Shown: positions 27,922-35,626 of the stretch, piece by piece
Layout of the letters: each line of letters opens with the position of its first letter
How positions within the stretch are numbered: position 1 is the stretch's first letter
Assembly (NCBI GenBank): GCA_025358055.1
Contig: JANYKV010000056.1
Location: forward strand, 1 to 45,584
Direction of reading: 5' to 3'
Length of the DNA stretch: 45,584 nucleotides
From: Gemmatimonadota bacterium
GTDB lineage: Bacteria; Gemmatimonadota; Gemmatimonadetes; Gemmatimonadales; GWC2-71-9
Translations under genes and position numbers: made by a program
Notes under the pieces: generated by a model
Seen by the model: only the letters and a program-made list of their open reading frames with translations
What the model was told of the DNA's origin: nothing
Database searches by the model: none

Positions 27922-28983
27922 TTGGCAACGCGTTTCGGAGTAATCGGCGCCGGAGTAATTGGAAAGCTGCGGGCGGAAAGTATTCGGAGCACTCGGGGCA
28001 TTGAGCTGGTCGCGGTTGCGGACCCGGTGATCGCGGCGGCCGAGCAGGCCGTTCGAGGGAGCGGAGCGAAACCCCTGGCCGAGTGGCGTGAGTTGGTCGC
28101 GCTCACAGGCCTGGACGCCGTGGTCATCAGCTCTCCCGTTCATCTCCATGAGGAACAGGCTCTCGCATGCTTTCAGGCGGGTGCTCACGTCCTCTGCGAG
28201 AAACCGCTTTCCAACAGCTTGGACTCCTGCCGGCGCATCCTCGCCGCGGCTGAAAAGGCTGGAAAGACCCTGGCTGTTGGGTTTAATCACCGCTACTTCC
28301 CTGCGGTGGCGCTGCTCAAAAAGACGATCGACGACGGCACCATTGGAGTTGTGGACCATCTGCGGATCTTCGGCGGCCATGACGGCCTCCACAACTTTCG
28401 AGCGGATTGGATGTACAAGTCTCCGCTATCGGGAGGCGGAGCCATGATGGACGTCGGCATTCATCTCACCGACCTTGCCCGATACGCTGCCGGGGAGATC
28501 GCTGAGGTCTACGGGGTCGCCACGAATAACATCTGGCATGTGGACGGCTCCGAGGACAACGCGGTTGCCGTGTTCAAGACCGTGACGGGAATCCCGATCA
28601 CCTATCAGGTAACGTGGGCCGAATGGCGCGGCTATGGGTTTTTCATCGATGCGTATGGTGACCGTGGAATGATTCGGGCATCGTATGCACCGATGTCGAA
28701 CATTCTGGTGACCCAAGACAAACCGGGCGCCCCTCGGCGCCGCCGCCGGTGGTGGTATCCGGAAATCATGGTTCGGGAGAAAATGAAAGGCTGGACATCG
28801 ACGACGCTCCTCACATTTCAGGCCGAACTCGGGGACTTTCGCAAAATGATCCGAGGTGAGTCGGGCAGCCTCGCCGATGGATTCTCGGGCCTGCGCGCGA
28901 TTGAAATCGCCGACGCTGTGTATCGGAGCACCAAAACGGGTGCGGCGATCAAGCTCGATCCCCCCGGCCGTCCCACCCGCTAA
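27922..28983 (+). CDS. Gfo/Idh/MocA family oxidoreductase
   Basis: A 353-residue NAD(P)-dependent oxidoreductase. GAGVIG at 9-14 is the dinucleotide loop; CEKPLSNS contains the catalytic-region EKP. GFNHRYFPAVALLKK and GGAMMDVGIHLTDLARY supply the substrate-site residues, with the conserved D-x-G-x-H. The family oxidises or reduces sugar hydroxyl/keto groups. It differs markedly from the copy at 14997 and lacks the WlbA-like block. TTG 27922 is the chosen start because of a well-spaced AAAGGA. It follows the UGM-like flavoprotein by 33 bases. Substrate unknown. Confidence 0.84.
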   Translation: MATRFGVIGAGVIGKLRAESIRSTRGIELVAVADPVIAAAEQAVRGSGAKPLAEWRELVALTGLDAVVISSPVHLHEEQALACFQAGAHVLCEKPLSNSLDSCRRILAAAEKAGKTLAVGFNHRYFPAVALLKKTIDDGTIGVVDHLRIFGGHDGLHNFRADWMYKSPLSGGGAMMDVGIHLTDLARYAAGEIAEVYGVATNNIWHVDGSEDNAVAVFKTVTGIPITYQVTWAEWRGYGFFIDAYGDRGMIRASYAPMSNILVTQDKPGAPRRRRRWWYPEIMVREKMKGWTSTTLLTFQAELGDFRKMIRGESGSLADGFSGLRAIEIADAVYRSTKTGAAIKLDPPGRPTR

Positions 28984-29006
28984 GACAGTATCGGCCGAGG
29001 CACACC

Positions 29007-30515
29007 ATGCCATCACGATCCCTTCAGATTCGACTATTTCTGACCTGCTGGGTCGTTTTCGTCATGCACTACGCGACGGATTTCCTCCGCGAGCACTACC
29101 TGGTGCTGACGATCGTGGAACAACACACTTTCAATTTGGACAGCTACGAGGGCCTTCACGAGGACATCTTTCGGACCAAGGATCACGGCGTCCATCACGG
29201 TGCCAATCCGGGCATTTCGATGATCGCGGCGATTCCCTATTTCTTTTTGCGCCCGGCCGTCGATTTCGTGGTCACCCGGGAACTGGCCAAGCGCAAAGCC
29301 GCCGGCGACACGAGCGCGGTATATCGCGATGACCGCCAAGCGCGGGTCTGGTTCTATCGCGAAGCGCGACGGCGAGGCCTCGATATTCGTTTCGGCCTCG
29401 TGGGCTTTATTACGACCGTGTTCTGCATGGCCCCCTTGTCGGCGTGGGCGTCCGTCCTTATGCTCCGGATTCTGACCCGCCGTGGCGTGGGCCATCCGCT
29501 GGCGCTCGGCTCCGCGTTGCTCTTTGCGTTCGGCACACCCGTGTTCCTCCGAACCGGCTACCTCAACCACAACCTCGTCCTCGGCTTCTTCTGCCTGGCG
29601 GCATTTTGGCTCCTCTGGAACCCCGACGATCGCAGCCAACTCTCGGGCGCCGCCCGGTACTTCCTCGCGGGGCTGTTGGCAGGAACTGCATTCCTCTGCG
29701 ACTATAGTGGCGCAATTCTGATGGGCCTACTCGGCCTCTATGGTTTGATGCGGCTGCGCGATTCGCGATCCTGGCCCCTAGCCATCAAAGGCTCACTTTG
29801 GTATGCCGCGGGCACAATCGCGCCCATTTGCCTGCTGTGGTATTACCAGTGGGCCGCGTTCGGCAATCCGTTTCTCCCGCCGCAACACTGGATGCCACCG
29901 GCCATCGGCAGCAATGTTGGGTACCAAGGAGTCGGCGGGTTGAATCCGGAGCTCTTGGGATTACTCCTGTTTGATCCCCGGTATGGGCTGTTCATAACAA
30001 CTCCTTTGGCCCTCCTCAGCCTGGCGGCGCCGTTCCTCGCCGGTCGGGACCGATTGCTCCCCCGGCGGGAAACCTGGACGCTACTCATTATGTGCCTCGC
30101 CCTCATTCTTTTCTTCGGCCAGGTCGAGTATTCTCGCATTCAATGGATCAGCGGCATCCGCTATCTCGCGCCTATCATTCCATTCCTCTTCCTGCTGAGC
30201 TTGCCCGCCCTTTTCCGGCTCCCTCGCTGGATTGCTTTCGCGATCGTGTTTGTGGAAGTCCTGGTCAATTGGTCGATGGCAATGGTGCGAAGCCAAAAAG
30301 GCGTGCTGACTTCCGTGCAGCATGTGATGCTCGAGGGACCCCAGCTTCCGTGGCTGACGACCCTGTCGAAAATGTCGAATCAGTATGCGCCTTGGATGGA
30401 ACATGGTGCTTCTCCAACGGGTTTCTTTCTGTGCGGGGCGGTGGTGATTTATGCGATCTGGAAGGTCCAGAGTCCGGGTCGCGCCTTGGTTCGCTTGTTC
30501 ACACCACCCGCCTGA
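29007..30515 (+). CDS. Polytopic membrane protein, probable GT-C glycosyltransferase
   Basis: A 502-residue protein with about 11 hydrophobic segments. The loop after the first segment reads FNLDSYEG, then DHGVHHGANPGISM, similar to the N-L-D ... N-x-P-G pattern of GT-C-like proteins that carry an Asp as candidate catalytic base. GYLNHNLVLGF and FLCDYSGAIL are later loops of the same group. Unlike the ArnT-like genes it lacks a soluble C-terminal domain. It closes the second transcription unit: the next gene starts 158 bases on, behind a strong promoter. Function assigned from topology and neighbours. Confidence 0.72.
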   Translation: MPSRSLQIRLFLTCWVVFVMHYATDFLREHYLVLTIVEQHTFNLDSYEGLHEDIFRTKDHGVHHGANPGISMIAAIPYFFLRPAVDFVVTRELAKRKAAGDTSAVYRDDRQARVWFYREARRRGLDIRFGLVGFITTVFCMAPLSAWASVLMLRILTRRGVGHPLALGSALLFAFGTPVFLRTGYLNHNLVLGFFCLAAFWLLWNPDDRSQLSGAARYFLAGLLAGTAFLCDYSGAILMGLLGLYGLMRLRDSRSWPLAIKGSLWYAAGTIAPICLLWYYQWAAFGNPFLPPQHWMPPAIGSNVGYQGVGGLNPELLGLLLFDPRYGLFITTPLALLSLAAPFLAGRDRLLPRRETWTLLIMCLALILFFGQVEYSRIQWISGIRYLAPIIPFLFLLSLPALFRLPRWIAFAIVFVEVLVNWSMAMVRSQKGVLTSVQHVMLEGPQLPWLTTLSKMSNQYAPWMEHGASPTGFFLCGAVVIYAIWKVQSPGRALVRLFTPPA

Positions 30516-30548
30516 GGCGTGGTACTGAACTTGCACCTTTTACTGACA

Positions 30549-30578
30549 TTGACAACGCTTATATTGTTGATCTATAAT
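30549..30578 (+). promoter_or_regulatory. Consensus sigma-70 promoter
   Basis: TTGACA at 30549-30554 and TATAAT at 30573-30578 are exact consensus hexamers with an 18-base spacer. The surrounding 40 bases are AT-rich in a GC-rich locus. The expected transcript starts near 30585 and leads into the GT2 gene at 30674 with a leader of about 90 bases. Confidence 0.75.
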
Positions 30579-30606
30579 CACTTACGGTTGAGTACGGGAG
30601 CCAGGA

Positions 30607-30645
30607 CCCACGTCGTCCTCCGGATCGGCTCTCCGGAGTTGTGGG
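30607..30645 (+). promoter_or_regulatory. Stem-loop in the leader of the third transcription unit
   Basis: CTCCGG (30618-30623) pairs with CCGGAG (30633-30638) around a nine-base loop, and CCCAC (30607-30611) with GTGGG (30641-30645) outside it, with an unequal internal bulge. It lies between the predicted transcription start and the GTG start. No T-tract follows, so it is not a simple terminator; mRNA stability or translational control is possible. Confidence 0.35.
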
Positions 30646-30673
30646 CCGGGCACAACACTAGGCACGGGTAACT

Positions 30674-31489
30674 GTGAGCTTTTTCACCCATTCCAGCCAG
30701 ACTCAGGGAAGCACGCCTGCGGGCCGACCCCGCCTGGACCTCGTCATTCCGGTGCTGAACGAGGCGCACGTTCTCGAAAAGAGCGTGGCGACCGTGCGTG
30801 ACTTCCTGAAGCGCGAGATGCCATTGGACTGGCGAGTCGTCATCGTGGACAACGGGTCCGCGGACGGCACGGACCTGATCGGCCGCCGCCTGGCCGAACG
30901 CTACGCTGACATCGTGTTCCTGCACTTGGATCAGCGCGGACGTGGTCGCGCATTGCGCCACGCCTGGACCTCGAGCGATGCGGACGTAGTATCCTACACC
31001 GACGTGGACCTGTCCACCGAACTCGCTGCGCTTCCCAAATTGGTCAAGGCGATTCTCGAGGACGGCTATGACGTTGCCACCGGCTCTCGACTCATGGCGG
31101 GCTCAGAGACCACTCGGTCGCTCAAACGCGATTTCATTTCGCGATGCTACAACCTGTTCGTCAAAGCAGTCTTGTGGACCTCGTTCAGTGATGCGCAATG
31201 CGGATTCAAGGCGGTGAGCCGCCGGGCGGTGCGAGAGATCGTGCCCGCGGTCAAGGATCAGTCGTGGTTCTTCGATACCGAATTGCTCACGTTGGCGGAG
31301 AAACACGGCTACCGGGTAAAAGACATCCCCGTGCGGTGGATCGAAGATGACGACAGCCGGGTGAAAATCGTCAAAACGGCATGGGAGGACATCAAGGGAG
31401 TATTCCGGGTCCGATGGACCCTCTGGCAGGAGCCTCTGGCAAGAAAACAGCCCGAGGCGAGAACCGTTTCAAAGCGCGCCAGTTTCTAG
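30674..31489 (+). CDS. Glycosyltransferase family 2, DPM1/polyprenyl-phosphate sugar synthase type
   Basis: A 271-residue GT-A enzyme. LDLVIPVLNEAHVLE and VIVDNGSADGTD are the nucleotide-binding motifs, Asp110-Val-Asp112 (YTDVDLSTE) is the metal site, and DAQCGFKAVSRRA plus WFFDTELLTLAE are the acceptor-side signatures of dolichyl/polyprenyl-P-glucose or mannose synthases. No C-terminal membrane segment is present. GTG 30674 is the only reasonable start, with a weak GGGT upstream. It is the first gene after a strong promoter and leads a five-gene cassette with two oxidoreductases, so its polyprenyl-P-sugar may be their substrate (inference). Confidence 0.9.
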   Translation: MSFFTHSSQTQGSTPAGRPRLDLVIPVLNEAHVLEKSVATVRDFLKREMPLDWRVVIVDNGSADGTDLIGRRLAERYADIVFLHLDQRGRGRALRHAWTSSDADVVSYTDVDLSTELAALPKLVKAILEDGYDVATGSRLMAGSETTRSLKRDFISRCYNLFVKAVLWTSFSDAQCGFKAVSRRAVREIVPAVKDQSWFFDTELLTLAEKHGYRVKDIPVRWIEDDDSRVKIVKTAWEDIKGVFRVRWTLWQEPLARKQPEARTVSKRASF

Positions 31490-31505
31490 CCGCCCCCAGA
31501 GCAAC

Positions 31506-32414
31506 ATGGAGTCCACTTTCCTCACCGGCGGCACGGGCTTCGTCGGAAGCCGCCTCATTCCTGTCCTCGCCGGATCGACCAGACTCCGCTGCCTCGTCCG
31601 CGATGCCACTCACGCTCCCGAGATGGCGCGCTCCTTAGTTCAGATTGTCCCGGGCACCCTGGGAGATTCGGCCACTTATCTTTCGAGCCTGGACGACCAA
31701 ACGACAATCGTTCATCTCGCCGCAGTGACCGGAAAGGCCCGCGCGAGTGTGTATCGAGAAGTGAACGTGGAAGGGACGCACCGGCTTCTCGACGCAGCGG
31801 TCCGGCAGCGAGTTCGGCATTTCATTTTTGTCAGCTCGATTGCCGCGGGATTTCCAGACCAGCGGTACTATCCTTACGGCCAATCCAAGCGTATCGCGGA
31901 GGATTTGGTGCGGAGTTCCGGTGTCCCCTACACCATCCTTCGGCCCACAATGGTATTTGGGGCGGCCAGCCCAGTGTTGGTGGGTTTAGCTCGACTGAGC
32001 GGAGGCCCGGTTCCCTTCTCGTTTGGGCCGGCACGAATACCGGTTCAGCCAATTGCGGTCCAGGACATCATTCGAGTCATAGCGCTCGTCGTACAAACTG
32101 GAGACCCGACCAACGATACGATTGAGGTGGGAGGCCCAGATGTGCTGCCGCTCCGAGAGCTTCTCCTCCGAATCCGGGCGGTCGTCCGACCGGGCGGAGC
32201 CACCGCAAGACTGTTGACACTCCCTCTCGCGCCGCTTCGTTTCCTGCTCGGCATTCTCGAGCCCGTATTCGGCCCCCTTCTGCCCCTCACCGCGGGGCAG
32301 CTCGCGACCTTCGCCAACGCTGGAACAGCCGCTCCCCACGGGCTCACCGACCCGTTCAGATCGAGCATGCAGTCGCTCGACTCGATGCTCGCCGAAGGTG
32401 TCCCTCGTGACTGA
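31506..32414 (+). CDS. NAD(P)-dependent short-chain dehydrogenase/epimerase-like protein
   Basis: A 302-residue atypical/extended SDR. TGGTGFVGSRL near the N-terminus is the NAD(P) loop (Gly8-x2-Gly11-x2-Gly14), and Tyr124-x3-Lys128 (YGQSK) with the SSIAA strand gives the catalytic triad. The C-terminal third has hydrophobic stretches (LLTLPLAPLRFLLGILEPVFG) that could attach it to the membrane, as in complex I NDUFA9-like relatives. It probably reduces or epimerises a sugar, possibly lipid-linked given that hydrophobic region. It follows the GT2 by 16 bases and overlaps the next gene. Confidence 0.84.
   Translation: MESTFLTGGTGFVGSRLIPVLAGSTRLRCLVRDATHAPEMARSLVQIVPGTLGDSATYLSSLDDQTTIVHLAAVTGKARASVYREVNVEGTHRLLDAAVRQRVRHFIFVSSIAAGFPDQRYYPYGQSKRIAEDLVRSSGVPYTILRPTMVFGAASPVLVGLARLSGGPVPFSFGPARIPVQPIAVQDIIRVIALVVQTGDPTNDTIEVGGPDVLPLRELLLRIRAVVRPGGATARLLTLPLAPLRFLLGILEPVFGPLLPLTAGQLATFANAGTAAPHGLTDPFRSSMQSLDSMLAEGVPRD
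32394..32398 (+). promoter_or_regulatory. Ribosome binding site selecting GTG 32407
   Basis: GAAGG eight bases before GTG 32407, inside the end of the SDR gene. It supports this GTG over the in-frame GTG at 32398, which falls on the site itself. Confidence 0.45.
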
Positions 32415-32883
32415 ACCCATCGCAACGGAGCTGCTCGATCGCGAAGTCGCGGTCTTCACTCGGTACCTGATCGGCACCACGGCGAGCGCCTACATCTGCG
32501 CCTGTTACCGCGACGGACATTCGACAATTCCGTATCGAGGGCTCGGAACGACGACGAAATTCGATCCGATGCTATTGACCATTGCGCGCACCGGCCAAGC
32601 AGGGGTCCGGCTGGCCGATGCATACGCACGGTGGTTCCTTCCTTCCGGCGTCCTCCGCCAAAAGTTGGTATTGCTCCTCGCTATCCTTGAGAATGCCCCC
32701 ACGAGCTCCGCCGCGACCACTCGTGCGACACTCGGCTCGCGCACTGCCGTCCTTGCCAAGATCTGCGGGGCTACTGCATCGGGCGTTGCCGCTATCGTTG
32801 CTGGGCTGCTCATTCTCGGACCGCTGCACCTGGTCACGACGCTGGTCATGCCGAAGCACCCCTCATTAGATACCCATGACTAG
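32407..32883 (+). CDS. Small protein of unknown function with a C-terminal membrane segment
   Basis: I do not recognise this 158-residue protein. The first 110 residues are mixed and contain a Cys-rich, Tyr-rich stretch (ASAYICACYRDGHST) and the motif LGTTTKFDPMLLTIAR. One long hydrophobic segment at about 122-148 (ASGVAAIVAGLLILGPLHLV) anchors it near the C-terminus. The open frame, overlaps with both neighbours (8 bases each) and a well-spaced GAAGG argue that it is real. Sandwiched between an SDR and a GMC oxidoreductase, it could be an anchor or accessory subunit, or an uncharacterised transferase. No function is assigned. Confidence 0.68.
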   Translation: MTEPIATELLDREVAVFTRYLIGTTASAYICACYRDGHSTIPYRGLGTTTKFDPMLLTIARTGQAGVRLADAYARWFLPSGVLRQKLVLLLAILENAPTSSAATTRATLGSRTAVLAKICGATASGVAAIVAGLLILGPLHLVTTLVMPKHPSLDTHD

Positions 32884-34489
32884 GATCGCGGTGGTGGGTT
32901 CCGGCGCGTCCGGAGTGCACTTTGCCCTGACGGCCCTGCAACGGGGGCATCAAGTCCTTTTGCTCGATGTTGGATACGAGCGACCCAAGGTGCCATTGCC
33001 CGATGCAACCTTCGACGGGCTGAAATCGGGACTCGACGATCCAGTTCGCTACTTTCTCGGCACGCAATGGGACGGCGTGACGTACCCGAAAGGTGGCGAG
33101 GGATCGTTCTACCAGCATCCTCCCAGCAAATCGTATGTATTTCACCGGCCCGCCACGTTTCCGGTCTCCTCCGATGCTATCAATCCTCATTTCACGTTCG
33201 CGCGGGGAGGGTTTGCCGAGGCGTGGACGGCCGGCGTCTATCCCTTCACGGACGACGACCTGGCCGCGTTCCCTTTTGGGTACGAGGAGCTACGCCCACA
33301 CTACCTCGAGGTTGCTCGCCGGATCGGCATCGCGGCCGAACATGACGATCTCGCTCAGTTCATGCCTTTCGACGCGGAGTATCTTCCGCCCCTCGACCTC
33401 GATTCTCACTCGCGCCACCTCCTTGGCGTCTACGCGCGGAAGCGGATGCAGCTGCACCAACGGCTCGGTTTTTTCCTGGGCCGCTCCCGGGTGGCAACCC
33501 TGAGCGTTGCCTATGGCGGAAGGAAAGAGTGTTCCTCGTTGGGCCGCTGTCTCTGGGGATGCCCGCATGACGCCATTTATCGGCCGTCCGTGACGCTCGC
33601 GGAGTGCGCGACCTATCCTGGGTTCACTTATCGCCCGGGAGTCATGGTCAAACGGTTCGACTACGATGTTGGAGGCAATGTCACTGGATTCGAGGCCGCA
33701 TCAATTGATGGCAAAGGCACGGAGCGCCACGAGGCGGACGTATTCGTACTCGCCGCGGGCGGGCTTCCCACCTCAAAGATCTACCTCGAATCGCTGCGTG
33801 CAAAAACCGGACACGTGGGATCGTTGCCGGGACTTATGGATAACCGCCAAATCCATATCCCATTCCTGACCCCGGCGATGATCGGCCGGGACGCTCCCTC
33901 GTCCAGCTACCAGTTCCACCACCTTGCCTTCGGTATGCCGCAAGCCAATCCGGCCCACTATGTTCACGGCCAGATCACGACGCTCAAGGCAGCGGGGATT
34001 CATCCGATTGTTCAGAGTATCCCGCTGGATCTCCGTACGTCGCTTCGGCTGTTCCAGGCGTTTCGCGCCGGCCTAGGAGTGGCCAACATCAACCTCCATG
34101 ACTCTCGGCGTTCGGATAGCCACGTCACCCTCCAACCCGATTCCACGTCCGGCCTATCTCGGCTCATTCTGAGATATGCGTCCGATCCGGCGGAGGCTCA
34201 CCTGATCGACTCCTCCATTGCGACCGTCAAGCGGGCATTGCGATCGATGGGCAGCTTCGTACCGCCGGGCATGACTCGGATTCTTCCCAAGGGATGGAGT
34301 GTTCACTACACGGGCACCCTCCCTATGCAAGAGGCCGAGGCGGAGCACACCTGCCGGCCGAACGGTCGGGTCAATGGATTCCTGAACCTCTATGTGGCCG
34401 ACGGGGCCGCGTTTCCATTCTTGCCGGCGAAGAACCTTACGTTCACGCTGATGGCAAACGCCGTACGCATCGCCGAGGCAATTCCATGA
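32876..34489 (+). CDS. GMC-family FAD oxidoreductase
   Basis: A 537-residue flavoprotein. IAVVGSGASGVHFAL is the N-terminal FAD loop, ARGGFAEAWTAG the second GMC signature, and HYTGTLPM followed by NLYVADGAAFPFLPAKN is the GMC C-terminal domain with the catalytic His. The family oxidises primary or secondary alcohols. A Cys cluster at 219, 225 and 229 (ECSSLGRCLWGC) precedes the substrate domain; its role is unclear. No export signal is seen. Coupled to the unknown membrane protein and, by ATGA, to the next GT2. It probably oxidises a sugar hydroxyl; with the SDR it could invert a stereocentre. Confidence 0.86.
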   Translation: MTRIAVVGSGASGVHFALTALQRGHQVLLLDVGYERPKVPLPDATFDGLKSGLDDPVRYFLGTQWDGVTYPKGGEGSFYQHPPSKSYVFHRPATFPVSSDAINPHFTFARGGFAEAWTAGVYPFTDDDLAAFPFGYEELRPHYLEVARRIGIAAEHDDLAQFMPFDAEYLPPLDLDSHSRHLLGVYARKRMQLHQRLGFFLGRSRVATLSVAYGGRKECSSLGRCLWGCPHDAIYRPSVTLAECATYPGFTYRPGVMVKRFDYDVGGNVTGFEAASIDGKGTERHEADVFVLAAGGLPTSKIYLESLRAKTGHVGSLPGLMDNRQIHIPFLTPAMIGRDAPSSSYQFHHLAFGMPQANPAHYVHGQITTLKAAGIHPIVQSIPLDLRTSLRLFQAFRAGLGVANINLHDSRRSDSHVTLQPDSTSGLSRLILRYASDPAEAHLIDSSIATVKRALRSMGSFVPPGMTRILPKGWSVHYTGTLPMQEAEAEHTCRPNGRVNGFLNLYVADGAAFPFLPAKNLTFTLMANAVRIAEAIP

Positions 34490-35415
34490 TGGAAGCGACT
34501 TTCGCCCCCGATCTGTCCGTCCTCGTAACGGTGGTCGATGCCGGGGCGTCACTTACTGAGTGCCTCGAATCGCTCCATTCCCAAGTCGATGCCCCGGCCC
34601 TGGAAATTCTCGTACCCTATGATGCAAGCGTCATGGGCATCGATCTTCTTCGACGCCAGTTCCCGAGCTGCCGGTTTCTCGACATTGGATCCATTGCGAC
34701 CCAGCGGCCGGTCCGGAGTGCGGCCGGTCAGCACGAGCTCTTTGACCGCCGGAGGTCCGCCGGATTGCGCGCCGCGACGGCCCCACTCGTCGCCATAGTC
34801 GAGGATCGCGGCATTCCCCGTCCAGATTGGGCGCGTCGGGTCGTCGAACTCCACCGCGCCTTACCCAACGCGGTGATCGGCGGGGCTATTGAAAATGGAA
34901 TCGATCGGCCGCTCAACTGGGCGGTGTATTTCTGCGACTTCGGCCGGTATCAACTGCCTTTTGCGGCCGGGCCCCGGGCCTATGTTTCGGACGTGAATAT
35001 TTGTTACAAGCGAAACGCGTTGGAACAGACCCGAGAGCTCTGGACCGAACGGTACCATGAAACTACGGTGCACTGGGCGCTTCAGCGATCCGGCGAGGCT
35101 CTCTATCTCGCGTCGACCTGCATTGTGGAGCAACGCCGGCGCGACCTCACCCTGCGCCGTTGTCTATCGGAACGGATTGGTTGGGGCCGGCTCTTCGCTT
35201 ACACACGCGGGCGGGAGACAACGACGGCAAAACGTTTGGCCTTTGCGGCCCTCGCCCCGGCACTTCCATTTCTTCTGATCGGGCGCATCATCAGAACTCA
35301 GATCGCGAAGCGGCAGCCGGTTGGGAGGCTCCTCACTGCGCTTCCCGCGGCCTTTGCGCTTCTCCTCTCATGGAGCCTTGGCGAGCTGATCGGCTACCTA
35401 ACCGGCACGCCGTGA
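34486..35415 (+). CDS. Glycosyltransferase family 2 with C-terminal membrane segments
   Basis: A 309-residue protein. DLSVLVTVVDAGASLTECL is a degenerate but recognisable GT2 start; LVAIVEDRGIPRPDWA carries Glu-Asp-Arg where most members have DxD, followed by the usual P-x-x-W. SDVNICYKRNAL and EQRRRDLTLRRCLSERIGWG match the acceptor and membrane-proximal parts of GT2 enzymes in this class. Two hydrophobic segments occupy about 250-300. The ATG overlaps the GMC stop (ATGA). It ends the + strand half. Transfer of a sugar to a lipid-linked acceptor is likely. Confidence 0.83.
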   Translation: MMEATFAPDLSVLVTVVDAGASLTECLESLHSQVDAPALEILVPYDASVMGIDLLRRQFPSCRFLDIGSIATQRPVRSAAGQHELFDRRRSAGLRAATAPLVAIVEDRGIPRPDWARRVVELHRALPNAVIGGAIENGIDRPLNWAVYFCDFGRYQLPFAAGPRAYVSDVNICYKRNALEQTRELWTERYHETTVHWALQRSGEALYLASTCIVEQRRRDLTLRRCLSERIGWGRLFAYTRGRETTTAKRLAFAALAPALPFLLIGRIIRTQIAKRQPVGRLLTALPAAFALLLSWSLGELIGYLTGTP

Positions 35416-35453
35416 CCACATCGAGTCCCGTCCAGCTGCGCGCGTCGCTTTTC

Positions 35454-35613
35454 TGTCATATTGAGGATGCCCGAAGGGCTGAACTTCCGTCATTGCGAAG
35501 AGGCCTGAAAGGCCGATGTTCAATCTATGCCCTCGTCCCAGACAGATTGCCCCGGGTCCTGCCTACCCTCGCAATGACAGAAGTTGGAACTCTTCTGGGT
35601 CTCGCAATGACCG
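35454..35613. repeat. Cluster of extragenic repeats, two in each orientation
   Basis: Four copies of a (T/C)GTCATTGCGA-type core: a degenerate one at 35454-35467 (TGTCATATTGAGGA), CGTCATTGCGA at 35488-35498, and reverse copies CTCGCAATGACAG at 35568-35580 and CTCGCAATGACCG at 35601-35613. The inner pair is completed by CAATCT (35521-35526) and AGATTG (35544-35549), giving a nested inverted structure of about 90 bases. This resembles the dispersed TGTCATTGCGA...CAATCT elements known from many bacterial genomes. It sits between convergent genes and may act as a two-way terminator or RNA-stabilising fold. Confidence 0.65.
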
Positions 35614-35626
35614 AAGTCGGGTCCGG

